From Hyaloperonospora brassicae (lineage: Eukaryota; Oomycota; Peronosporomycetes; Peronosporales; Peronosporaceae), in contig CANTFL010001470.1 in assembly GCA_947650285.1 (NCBI GenBank), positions 34,106-98,105 of the forward strand: 64,000 nucleotides of DNA, read 5' to 3'. Within the stretch, counting starts at the first letter, position 1; every line of letters begins with the position of its first letter. The notes below the pieces were generated by a model that was given only the letters and a program-made list of their open reading frames with translations, ran no database searches and had not been told where the DNA came from. Positions 21,392 to 31,342 of this stretch are shown here, in pieces. A program made the position numbers and the translations under genes.

Positions 21392-21760
21392 ATGCAAAAT
21401 GCGTTTGTCATGCTTACAGGTAAGACCATCTCGCCAGTGACCATGCACTTGATCAATGGCGTATACACGTCTCCTGTACCGCGCACGGATGAGAGCGTAA
21501 TCATTAACCAAATTTTGTTGATTTTTTGCGACATTTTTCAGGAACAAGTGGCACGCCATGTCTTCTTTCGGGGGTACCCGCGTCTACTTATCCGCGGTCC
21601 TGTCCGGCTGCAACGTGACCGGTGGCACTCTACGGCGGGAGACCTCGTCGATCGGCGCGTTGGACTGGACCGTCGCGTATTGGATTGGGAAGATGACCTT
21701 CACACAAAAATGAAAGAGATGGTAAAGAACTTAAATTGTACACCCCCTAGAAGCGGCTGA
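21392..21760 (+). other. Open stretch with intron-like signals
   Basis: An unbroken frame of 122 codons. Alternatively, GTAAGA at 21421 and TTTTTCAG ending at 21540 could bound a 120-bp intron. After the acceptor, a frame with an ATG at 21558 reads about 50 codons to a TGA. No domain recognised. Weak support as a host exon. Confidence 0.2.
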
Positions 21761-21769
21761 CCTCGGTGG

Positions 21770-22193
21770 TGCAACAGGGCAGCCCGTTACATGGAAATTG
21801 TCATTTGAGAGATAATGACAATAAAGAATATTATGTTGAATATTCTTTTAACAATATCACCAATAGTGGTGATTTTGATGGGTCGACCAAAGAGTCTGCT
21901 CATTGGTTGATATCTTGACGATATTAACCCATCAATCGTCGCAAGACGCGCGCAAGACGCGTGCAATGGGTGGTGAGTAGATGTCGTCATACATTCAGTT
22001 AGATTAGAATAATTAAGTTAAGTCAAACAGAGGGACAGTGGTTAAAGACTTAATTATATTAATATTGTAGTTCTACTTTTCGCTAAGACAGTGTTGCCTC
22101 TGTCTTATCTACAGCTTCCTCGGTTGCCTCGTGTACGCTTGTCGGTGCACGATACCCTTGCGTTAAGTTCACGAAAGGGTGTGCCCCGTTACA
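21770..22193 (+). repeat. 5' LTR of B1
   Basis: Begins TGCAACAGGG, ends CCCCGTTACA. It differs from the 3' LTR of the same element at many positions, mainly in the first 150 bp where hairpin arms change together. Confidence 0.92.
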
Positions 22194-22195
22194 TC

Positions 22196-22204
22196 TGGTA
22201 GCAC
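22196..22204 (+). other. Candidate primer-binding site of B1
   Basis: TGGTAGCAC begins two bases after the LTR. The first eight bases fit the 3' end of eukaryotic initiator tRNA-Met (complement ends in TGCTACCA). Families A and C have degenerate forms at the same place. Confidence 0.5.
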
Positions 22205-22237
22205 TTCGTAGTCCTTCCAAGGACCACAGCATCCAAC

Positions 22238-23392
22238 ATGAACATGTTGGATGATGGAGAAAACTTTCACGACACGCGTGAAGGGTTTAACCATTTGAGT
22301 GACATCGAATGGAGTGCGGTAGAACGAATGAGTTCTACCGTAGGCGAGGTCGCTATTAGCGCCATGTTGGAGTCTCTATACAGAGACCAACAACATGCCG
22401 CTATAGCCAAGTTCATTCAAAATGAACTTGTCGCCGAAAGGGATAAAGTAGCCTTGTTTCACCAGTAAGGCTCTCAACAGGCCGAGCATTTGAGAGAACT
22501 CGGTGCTCAACAGACAGAGCTGTTGAGACAGCAGCAATTCCATGCTGCTGTGGGCGGGACGACACATGCGCGTCGTCCCGAAGTCATGAAAGTTGACACC
22601 TCCAAGTACAGTGGAGTCCCGGAGGACTCCCTGTTATTGTGGTTCGTCGAGCTCGACAGAGCCTTGAAGGCACGTCGTGTCAACGATGAGGAAATGAAAC
22701 TCACATTTTCTCAGACCCACTTGGCCGGACGTGCCAAAACTTGGGCCTTAGGGCTCGAGAGTAGCGACCCAAATGTGTTTAGGTCGCTAGATGACTTCAA
22801 GTCCCGGCTCAGACAAACGTTTGAGCTGCCACGAGCTGAGTTCAGAGCTCGTTCAGAGCTACTGAAACTCAAGCAGGATAAGCGTGATGTGCACGCTTAC
22901 GCTCAACATATACGACTCCTCGCGAGTAGTGTAACTTCCAACCCGGTAAATGAACACACGTTGATTACGGTGTTCATGCAAGGGATCGCAGAAGGGCCCG
23001 TCAGGAGCCACCTGTTCCGCCTAGAGCTTAATACGCTGGAAGAAGCGATATCAGTCGCGGAACAGGAAGACTTCAGCATGAGACAGGCTCATGCTAGCTC
23101 AAACTCTTATCGTCCACCGAGACGACAAGAGATCGGAGATCCAGAACCAATGGACCTCTGTTATGTTGAGAGCGAGAGACCTCGCTCTTCAAACAACAAG
23201 CGAATGCAGAAATGCAATCGATGTCAGAAGTTAGGGCACTTCGCACATGAGTGTAGTGCTCCACGCCCAGTACCAAACAGTACTGAGCGAAATGGACGAC
23301 CATTTGCCAGAAAGGGCAATGGGCGTGGCTCCAGCGCTGCTGCGAAGCCGCAACAGCGAGACGGACCATCAAAAAATGGACGGGGTCAGTAG
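22238..23392 (+). pseudogene. gag: gag of B1, one stop codon
   Basis: ATG 22238 with the same MNMLD start as family A. TAA at 22466-22468 replaces CAA found in B2. Open afterward for 300 codons: capsid-like region, zinc knuckle CNRCQKLGHFAHEC near 23216-23257, basic Arg/Gly tail. TAG stop at 23390-23392 lies within a strong hairpin and just after a slippery heptamer. Clearly homologous to family A gag but diverged. Confidence 0.9.
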
Positions 23393-23414
23393 GGGCGGAG
23401 CGCCCTACTGATCC
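23371..23414 (+). promoter_or_regulatory. Programmed -1 ribosomal frameshift signal at the gag/pol overlap
   Basis: Heptamer A AAA AAT at 23371-23377 in the correct gag phase, five-base spacer, then a 12-bp stem (23383-23394 with 23403-23414, one G-U pair) with an eight-base loop. Slipping back one base enters the open pol frame, 13 bases before the gag stop. All elements of the classical retroviral signal are present. B2 has the same heptamer. Family A keeps the stem but has CCGGAAAT in place of the heptamer. Confidence 0.75.
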
Positions 23415-24561
23415 AGAAACCTCAAGGGAATTTGCAAATCTCTTGACGAAATTTGCTCCAGATACACAATCATTGTGTGTCTCTGCACCTGGTGATGACG
23501 TTTCGCTCATCACCTTGAAGTTGGAAGCGACAAATGATTTGTCACTTCGTGCCCTAGTAGACTGTGGGGCGTCGAACAACTTTGCTCGACGCCAGTCACT
23601 AGAGGGTCGTAGGCTCAAGTTTGTTGAGCGCGACATTCCCCTCACGAGGATGACGGTGCGCCTTGCAACAGGCGCATCGATTGCCGTTGAGAAACGTGTA
23701 GTAGGAATCCACTACACTTTAGAGAGCGAACAGTACGATGATGACTTCATCGTACTGGATCTGGATGACAAATTTGATGTCATCCTGGGATTACATTGGC
23801 TCAGAAACTACGAGCCAAGAGTGAGCTGGCAGCATCGATCCGTGAAGATGCCTGCCGCTTGTTCATCAGATGGCCATCTGATGAACGTCATGGAGCGTCC
23901 ACAAGCGTGTGAAGGTACTGCGAGTGGGTGCGATGGCCTCACTTGCGGTACGGTCGTTAGCACGACTGCACAAGATCGCAGTGTAGTTGATCACTACACT
24001 GTGGAGCAAGCTCCCGGCGGCTGTACAGAAGTACAGGCGGCGCCGAAGGTCCACCACTCGAATAAGTCAAGTGGATCGGGACATGGATGTATGCCTAGCG
24101 GGCAACACCCTATACAGAAGAAGCCTGTTGTCACCAAAGGGCAACACGGTCACTCTAGGTCAACGGGAGAGTCGACCGTAGAGGATAGGTGCCTGACTGT
24201 GGTTGCACAGCCACAGTCAGAAGACGTCGAGGGAATAAGTCCCCACGTACTTGAGGAAGGAATTCCTCAAGAGTCACTTGCTGAAGGATTAGGCTTCCTG
24301 CAACCTGTGGAAGCAAATTCCCAGGAAGTAACCGAGACGTTGAACGTCTTGGTCAATGACGGATCAAGTGTAGGCGCTTATACACTTGATCTGATTGTGC
24401 CCCCGAAGTTAACTTCGGAGATAACTCAGTTGCCAACGCTAGAACCGAAACGGTTCTTGCGTGATCTGCGTAGTAGAAAAGTCAAGCAGATCTGCATACT
24501 CGTCACAGAGAATGAGTATGTGGCCGATATCCGGTCGGCGACAGTATTATCTGAGAACTAA
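23376..24561 (+). pseudogene. Protease and linker of B1, long open frame
   Basis: Pol frame open from the frameshift site for about 395 codons to TAA at 24559-24561. Protease active site LVDCGASNNF, then VGIHYTLE and FIVLDLDDKFDVILGLHWL. The linker after it is about 80 residues longer than in A and rich in His/Ser/Gly. Often-chosen start 23443 is a TTG; the frame needs no start of its own if -1 frameshifting is used. Most intact pol segment of B1. Confidence 0.85.
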
Positions 24562-25600
24562 CAGGTTCTCAGCAGCTCATCGATGGACGAAAGTGTCCTC
24601 GATGAGAAGACTAGGATTGAGCGACACACGTCTCAGTCCTGGAAGTTGTTTCAGTCAAATCCTTTGTACAAGGATTTGATCGACTTCAAGGAATATTCGC
24701 GGTTAGCGAAATACCACTTCTTGGGTGCATTGTGGGTAAACACGGCGTACGCCCTGATCCCGAAAAGATCAAGGCGATCACCTACTGGCCAGTGCCAGTC
24801 GGTGTCAAGGTACGAAGGAAGTTCCTTGGAATATCGGCGTACTTGCACAAGTACTCTCGCAACTACGCCGAGATGACGGTACATCTTTCTTGGTTACTCA
24901 AGAAAGATGTCAAGTGGTCATGGAACGCTGATTGTCAGCGTTCCTTTGAAAGCATCAAGAAATGCTTGATGCAATCGCCCATCTTGGCGATTGCAGATCA
25001 GAACAGACCATTTCATGTGGTCTGTGACGCCAGCGCTTTTGCTATCGGCTGTGCGTTGGTGCAGTATGACACAGACGGAGCAGAGCGCGTCACTGTTATC
25101 AGTCGCTTCAGATGCAACCAGCTGAACGCAACTACCCAGTGCATGACAAGGAACTACTTGCCATGAAGTATGCACTGGCTAAGTTCCAAGTCTATCTCCT
25201 GGGATATAGACCGTTCATCGTCTATACGGACCATGCGTCACTACGCACGGCCGTAAACAGTCCACACCTCTCGCAGAGAATGGCGAGGTGGCTGTCTTTC
25301 TTCGCGGAGTATAACTTCTCCGTGGAGTATAAACCAGGACGACTCAATGCTGTCGCTAATGCGCTTTCGCGCCGGCCCGATTTCGAGCCGGACGCACAAT
25401 CCAACAGTGAGGATAAGCCCACTGGTGCGGCACTGTCAGTCAGTGTGCCGTCATCGCCTTTACTCGATGACATACGAAAGGCATCCGCAGAAGATAAGGA
25501 TCTTCTGCGATTACTGGATCATCTGTTGAATCCATCCATTGAATCATTGAAGGATTTACCGGCTTTGTACCGATCCTCCTCGGATAACTCGTAACGGCCT
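24562..25600 (+). pseudogene. RT remnant and RNase H of B1
   Basis: At about 24690 the reading jumps from the RT leader (LYKDLIDFK) to the RT thumb (CIVGKHGVRPDPEK), with a frame change; roughly 670 bp present in A, including YFDD, are missing. RNase H follows: VVCDASAFAIG (24732-25166), one-base loss near 25100, then PVHDKELLAMKYAL and YTDHASL. The final catalytic Asp is Asn (NAVANALSRR, codon 25358-25360, GAT to AAT). The segment after the junction is patchily near-identical to A. Confidence 0.85.
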
Positions 25601-26420
25601 GCTATACTATACAGCACTTACCGACGACACGAGGCGTGTCGTCGTTCCCGATCATGATGATTTGCGATTACGCATCATGTATGAGTGTCACGAAGGCCAA
25701 ACAGGTGGCCATCGTGGAAGAGAAAAGACTTACCTCACGGTAAGTCGTGACTTTTACTGACCACGCCAGTACCAGTCTGTACGCAAGTACATACGTGCTT
25801 GCGAGATTTTTCAACGGGTGAAGCCTAGTCCTTCATCCCGTGCACCACTACAACCTCTGCCGGTCCCGACAGAGTGTTGGGAGTCCGCGTCCATGGAATT
25901 TGTCTTCGAATTTCTCGGAGACGCTCACAAGAATAATGGTATTCTTGTGTTCGTTGATCGTTTCAGCAAGATGGTTCATCTTGCTGCAGTGCCCGAGTCC
26001 ATCACGGCACCCAATTGTGCTCGTGTCTTTCTTGACACGATCTTCCGACTCCACGGGTTGCCCCGTTCACTCGTATCCGACCGTGACCCTCGGTTCACGG
26101 CGGAATTTTGGCAATCCGTGTTTTGTTCTCTCGGAACACGATTGAAAATGTCTACTTCTGACCATCCCGAAACAGATGGTCAGACGAAACATGCGAACCG
26201 TGTCCTCGAAGAGATCCTTCGATGATATGTCCACTCGTTTTCGAGTTGGAGCGAATTACTACCCATGGTGGAATTCGCCATCAATAATTAGGTGCATGCC
26301 TCAACCCAGCACACACCGTTTTACGTGAATGGCTTACGCCATCCACGTGTTCCCGCCCTTTAGAGTATGACTCTTGGATAAGGGGGGAGAGACTCGCTCG
26401 AGCAAAGCCGTTTTGGCTCT
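25601..26420 (+). pseudogene. Integrase of B1, several stops
   Basis: HHCC finger with HEGQTGGHRG, TGA at 25758-25760 replacing the Trp that is TAG in family A, and CEIFQ in place of CxxC, so one zinc ligand is lost. Core 25818-26225 with Asp in SMEFVFEF changed to Glu (MDF to MEF), Asp in SDRDPRF, and Glu in QTKHANR changed to Lys/His. Further stops at 26223 and about 26289. Catalytically dead. Confidence 0.85.
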
Positions 26421-27605
26421 TGCTCATCACGTGTCGACGCTAACGTCGTCACGTATGATGCCGATGTCGATCAGGTCGACATCGATGGAGAAAATCACCG
26501 CAATAATTACGACAAAGCTATTATTGATTTAGATGATGATGACGATGCTGGTATATTCAGCATCGTCAACGATTATTCCAGCGAGGAAGAAGACAACCTC
26601 GCTGAAGAAGAGAAGGATCTCTTAGCAGTGCGCACGAAGAGCACTGAAAGACAAAAGAACGAGTCAGCAGAGAACTTCCTGCTGACTCGAGAGGCGGTAG
26701 TCCGTTTCGTTCAGGACTCCATCGCAAATGCGGTGGACCGCCAGAAACGGAACGCAGACAAGAATGGAAGAGCAAATGTTCTTTCATTTAAGGTTAACGA
26801 CCTAGTACTACTGTCTACGGTAAACCTACCTGGACACGCAGTCACTAGTGTCGGCAGTAGTAAACTACTGCCGAAGTACATTGGGCCATTTCGAGTGTTG
26901 CATCGCAAGGGCAATGCATACACACTCGAGTTGCCACGTAAGATGCGCACGCATCCTATGTTTTACGTGGGGAGGCTCAGGCCGTACTGTCAGTACTAGC
27001 CTTCTTCTTTCGATGAAGATAGCCCCCACGTTCAAGAACATCCATCAAGTTCTTGCGTTCGCGCTCCAGACGATCCGTCTAGTCGCGCAGATAAGATACC
27101 TCGGAACTCAACCGAGATATTTCCCCGCGAGCTGTCGCCAGCTCGCCGGAAAGGAAGCGGACATCCCGCTCGACCTGAAGCTGCGCTGTGGCATAATCGG
27201 CGCGATCCCTCTCCCGATCAGCCTCGTGATCCTTGCGGTTCTTCCGCACGGTATCAGTCAAAGCGTAGCGCTAGTAGCGCTCGTGCTTCAAGTCATGGCG
27301 CAATTCATCGATTGCGCGATCCATCTCGTAAGGGTCGAGATGGTGAACCGAATCATCTGGAGGAGGTCTCTCCTCCTCCACCACATCTTTTGGTGGATGC
27401 TCACGGTGGTCGACGATTTCTAGTGGAGCGTATCCTAAATCACCGTGACGATTCATGATTAAGGACGAGCTACCTCGTCCAGTGGCGGGGGTATCCACCA
27501 TCGTATGACAGCTGGGAACCCCGCTCTCAGCTGTTGATGGATGTTGAAGGTCTCGTCCACCAGTATGACGAGACCCATCCGATAGGTCCGAGGGCACATC
27601 GGTAA
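26421..27605 (+). pseudogene. Acidic linker, integrase C-domain and chromodomain of B1
   Basis: The acidic stretch DLDDDDDAGIF and SSEEEDNLAEEEK precedes the integrase C-domain (26628-26999, KYIGPFRVLHRKGNAYTLELP), open to TAG at 26997. Chromodomain in another frame: DAHGGRRFLVERILNHRDD, TGA, then SYLVQWRGYPPSYDSWEP, ending TAA 27603-27605. Residue order fits chromoviral integrase tails. Confidence 0.82.
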
Positions 27606-28577
27606 ACACGCGCTTTTGGCGCTTGTAGACGGATTGCAAGTTTGCAATCGCGTCCCGCATCTTAGCCGAGATGTGTGCCCTTCCCCAGGGCGAACTTACG
27701 GAATACACGTCCCTATGTGCACGTTGCGAGTTGTCAACACAACTCGTACAAGGATCTCCCCTAGTGAGGCAAGGAATGTATGCCTCACTCAATAAACAGT
27801 GCAACCGGTACCTTGCACCGGTTGGCGTTCGCTTTTTGAACCTGAGGCGTGTCGCCTTAAGTTTCTTGAGCCACCCTTCTCGTCCAAAATTCTTTAAGTT
27901 TTGGACGAACGCGTTCCACGCAGCCAAAAGCGAGGCCTTGTCACGCTTTTGGTTGCCATTGTACCATCAATGCTTGAAGAAAGCATCGAGATAAAATTCT
28001 TCCTCAGCGCAAAAGTTGCTCGCGCTGGTATCCAAGCCATGAAGCTCAGTCGCATCGAATAAGGGTATTCGATGGTGTTGTCTTGTTTCGTGAGACAAGC
28101 CATTGATGAGCTGTTCAGGCAAACGCCACGGCTTGAGCTCATCACGCTTCACAGTGGTACCCTTGTGGGTACCACGGTTGTCAGTATGACGATGGCTTGC
28201 ATCATCGTCAAGTCGCTCGTGCGAAGGAGCACGAGCTGATCTCGGTGATGAGCAAACATACTCATCATCAGATTCGTCATCACTGCCGAACAGACTGTGA
28301 CGCATGTCACGAACCGTACGTCCGGCAGTGTCGTGGATGAATGAGGCACCGCAGGTGAACGCGATACCTCTGCAGCATTGCCCGAGTCAGACACGTCTGA
28401 CTCGCCAGAGTAGATGACCTCTATGTCAGGGTCATTATGCGCACGCGGTGTGAAAGCACGTGCACCTGCAGCACCTGTTGCTGCAGGCGAAGAACGAGCA
28501 GCAGACGACGAACCGTCTGCCGCAGAAGCTGGCACAGGCACAGACTCTGTGTGACTTGAGTCACCCCGCATAGACAT
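26977..28577 (-). pseudogene. Antisense accessory ORF of B1
   Basis: Starts at ATG 28575-28577, 131 bp from the LTR, and reads toward pol. Ser/Ala-rich N-terminus (28149-28577), one-base loss near 28310, acidic GSDDESDDEY then KPWRLPEQLINGL block (27967-28305), TGA, basic block AAWNAFVQNLKNFGREGWLKK with CLTRGDPCTSC (27271-27927, 218 codons), TAG, coiled coil to 26977 (27079-27261 open, rich in Glu/Arg). The last 630 bp overlap the sense chromodomain and integrase C-domain. Protein order equals that of family A. Unknown family. Confidence 0.7.
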
Positions 28578-28697
28578 GTTAACTATGCGAGGTCAGGTTG
28601 AGTAATGAACGGAACTGACCCAACAAGTGCTCCCTGTCCCAATGGTGCCCAACGAGTGGCCGCCATATTTTTGATAGTCACACGGTGACTATCAGTT

Positions 28698-28707
28698 AAG
28701 GGGGTGA
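28698..28707 (+). other. Polypurine tract of B1
   Basis: AAGGGGGTGA immediately before the 3' LTR. Confidence 0.85.
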
Positions 28708-29130
28708 TGTAACGGGGCAGCCCGTTACATGGAAGTGTCACTTTCTTTAAAGTGACAATAAAGAATATTAAGTTCAATATTCTTTGACCAATATCACCGA
28801 TAGTGGTGATATTGGTGAGGCGACCGAAGAGTCTGCTCATTGGTTGATATCGTGACGATATTAACCCATCAATCGCCGCAAGACGCGCGTAAGACGCGTG
28901 CAATGGGTGGTGAGTAGATGTCGTCATACATTCAGTTAGATTAGAATAATTGAGTTAAGTCAAACAGAGAGACAGTGGTTAAAGACTTAATTATATTAAT
29001 ATTGTAGTTCTACTTTTCGCCTAGACAGTGTTGCCTCTGTCTTATCTACCGCTTCCTCGGTTGCCTCGTGTACGTCAATCGGTGCACGATACCCTTGCGT
29101 TAAGTTCACACAAGGGTGTGCCCCGTTACA
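28708..29130 (+). repeat. 3' LTR of B1
   Basis: 423 bp, TGTAACGGGG to CCCCGTTACA. More similar in its first half to the 3' LTR of B2 than to its own 5' LTR. Confidence 0.93.
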
Positions 29131-30820
29131 TGTGGTGCCGCACGAGAGCATCATCCTCGAGACTTCTGGGAGTCACAAAGGCTCAGGACATATGGCAAGA
29201 AAAGCGGGTAGAAGTAGAAGGGGATGGCGTACGGTGCTGGTTCGAGTGTACTGCTCTGCATCGCTGGTGGCGCCGGTACGCCTAAGACAATGAACGCTGT
29301 GGCGTACCGACTTCAAAAGTGTGTGTGCTCGTGTCTTTTTAACGCTGCAGGGTTGGCGCTTTGGGGGCGTCGATACTGACGCATATTTGCGTGGTCTCGC
29401 GCGTCTGTTTCGCGATGTTAATATCGCTGTACTTTTGCTCGGCGAGTGCGAGAACATCTTTTGCCCACATTTTTCGTGCTGACATCGATTGACAAGAGGC
29501 TCTTCTTACAAATACCGAGCGGTAGAAAGCATCGTGTCTCTTACGATAAACTGACCGTGCGACCTCGACGAAGCCATACCCATCGTGATGCTATGCATGT
29601 ATAGGCTTTTTTTTCAGCTGACATTGGATGGATCATAGCTGCGTGAAAAGTGACCAAGAAGCATACTTGCGGTCATGTTTGGTTAAAGCGGTGGGCCACC
29701 ACGAGCACCATAGACCGTGTCGATTCAACACAATTACAACCGTGACCCATCGTCACCTTCCACCTCATAAGCGCGGCGCTTTCGTTTCAACCTTTCTCGA
29801 TGGTCGTATTGCGGTACTCTTCCTAGCTCCAACTCGTCTCTTCGGTACCGGTCATCGCACCCGAGCGCAGGAACTCGCACAAGTGAAAACAGGAACTTGC
29901 ACATGTGTAGATGCGTCCTTATTCTGTAATGGCATGCGGCATGCCAACTATAGTAAGCGCATTGCCAGAAGACGCAGCAACAGTTCTCAGCCTCATCACT
30001 CGTCATGGCACTACGACGTGCGCGGTTCTAGGTGTATGAGTTGACTCGTGATCGACTACGCCAGTTGTTAAACAGCTACCAATTGCGCTTGTCAATTTTG
30101 ATGAAGCTTTCGGCTGACTAGCCTCGTTAATACACGCCGTACACTTTGTCTCGGTCGGGCCAGATTGCGCGAGTGTGTTATCGATAGTCCCGACGTTGCG
30201 CAAGTGTCGATGGTCAGTGACGCGTCGAGTTTGTGTGTCTCTCTCTACTTATACTTTCTGTCCGACAAACATGCCCCGTCGTACTTTGGATGTCGTTGTG
30301 GAACGTTCAAACTCAACGCAAGAGCGATGGAAAGGGAGGTTGGACAAGCTTGGAAAGACAAGGAGTGCGAACTGGAGCGTGAGCATGTAGATGCGGCCAG
30401 CACTGTGTCGAATGTCAGAAGTAGTCATGTATTACTACTGCGTGCGCTTTTTCTACAACGCAGACAAAAAGACCAAGAGAAGAGAAAACACGACTTGCGA
30501 GCTATAACTGCTTTCGCTTACACAGCAGTCGCAAGCTGTAGAAGCTGCTTGGACTCATCTTCTTTCGTCGAGCCAAGGTCCTCAACGAGACAGCTTGTGC
30601 CTTGCGCGTTAGCACACACTGTCAGCATCGACAAGTCATTCACGACCGTACATTCATGACACACCTGCACAGGCTTTGTAAACATTGCTGGTAAGACTTA
30701 AGTGATGGAGTGGTCATCTATCCATCTATCTTCACCCTGAAGCTTTTTGACAGATACAGACAGGAGTGGCATAAAAAAATGAGGATAATAATGAGAATAA
30801 TACAGCTTTTCATCACGTTT
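29131..30820. other. Host-like island between tail-to-tail elements B1 and B2
   Basis: 1690 bp without LTR-element similarity. Several short frames on both strands, among them a 47-codon plus-strand stretch at about 29337-29485 whose composition looks protein-like (GWRFGGVDTDAYLRGL), but no domain, start or splice structure can be defended. Minus frame 29173-29457 overlaps it and looks like a shadow. Confidence 0.5.
30165..30659 (+). CDS. Hypothetical ORF
   Basis: 164 codons, plus strand. First third hydrophobic and Cys-containing, middle charged (MEREVGQAWKDKECELEREH), last third Ser-rich. No family recognised. An overlapping frame with an ATG at about 30270 (MPRRTLDVVVERS) is an equally plausible start. 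May be chance. Confidence 0.25.
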   Translation: MRECVIDSPDVAQVSMVSDASSLCVSLYLYFLSDKHAPSYFGCRCGTFKLNARAMEREVGQAWKDKECELEREHVDAASTVSNVRSSHVLLLRALFLQRRQKDQEKRKHDLRAITAFAYTAVASCRSCLDSSSFVEPRSSTRQLVPCALAHTVSIDKSFTTVHS

Positions 30821-31212
30821 TGTAACGAGGCACACCCTTGCGTGAACTTAACGCAAGGTTTGAGGTGCCCCGACAGACGTACACGAGGCAAACGAGGAAG
30901 CGTATTTAAGGGGAAAGTAAAACTGTTGTGTTAATATATATAAGTCGTTTTGCTACTGTCTCTCTGTTTGACTTAACTAAATTATTCTAATCTAACTGAA
31001 TGTATGACGACGTCTACTCACCACTCATTGCGCGCGTCTTGCGGCGATTGATGGGTTAATATCGTCACGATATCAACCAATGAGCAGACTCTTTGGTCGC
31101 CTCACCAATATCACCACTATCGGTGATATTGGTCAAAGAATATTGAACTTAATATTCTTTATTGTCACTTTAAAGAAAGTGACACTTCCATGTAACGGGC
31201 TGCCCCGTTACA
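30821..31212 (-). repeat. 3' LTR of B2
   Basis: 392 bp, from TGTAACGAGG to CCCCGTTACA on the plus strand. Contains two perfect inverted repeats, 31104-31133 (12-bp stem) and 31163-31184 (9-bp stem), which correspond to differently paired stems in family A. Confidence 0.9.
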
Positions 31213-31342
31213 TCACCCCCTTAACTGATAGTCACCGTGTGACTATCAAAAATATGGCGGCCACTCGTTGGGCACCATTGGGACAGGGAGCACTTGTTGG
31301 GTCAGTTCCGTTCATTACTCAACCTGACCTCGCATAGTTAAC

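Larger units (their letters stand above)
20571..21769. other. Host-like island between A2b and B1
   Basis: 1.2 kb with no LTR-element similarity. Holds a 168-codon open frame, a 59-bp tandem duplication and a further open stretch with splice-like signals, described separately. Bounded by the end of one LTR and the start of another. Confidence 0.6.
21770..29130 (+). mobile_element. Ty3/gypsy chromovirus B1, RT-deleted
   Basis: Plus-strand element with 424- and 423-bp LTRs, gag, protease, a pol that jumps from the RT N-terminus to the thumb, RNase H, integrase, chromodomain and antisense gene. Flanking pentamers GGTGG (left) and TGTGG (right) agree at four of five bases, a possible aged target duplication. 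The RT catalytic core is absent, so the copy is non-autonomous. Confidence 0.93.

Noticed and set aside
28149..28577. Signal peptide or RXLR effector in the antisense N-terminus
   Set aside because: No hydrophobic leader and no RxLR; the Ser/Ala-rich start is hydrophilic.
21766..29135. Clean target-site duplication for B1
   Set aside because: GGTGG and TGTGG agree at only four of five bases; reported only as possible.
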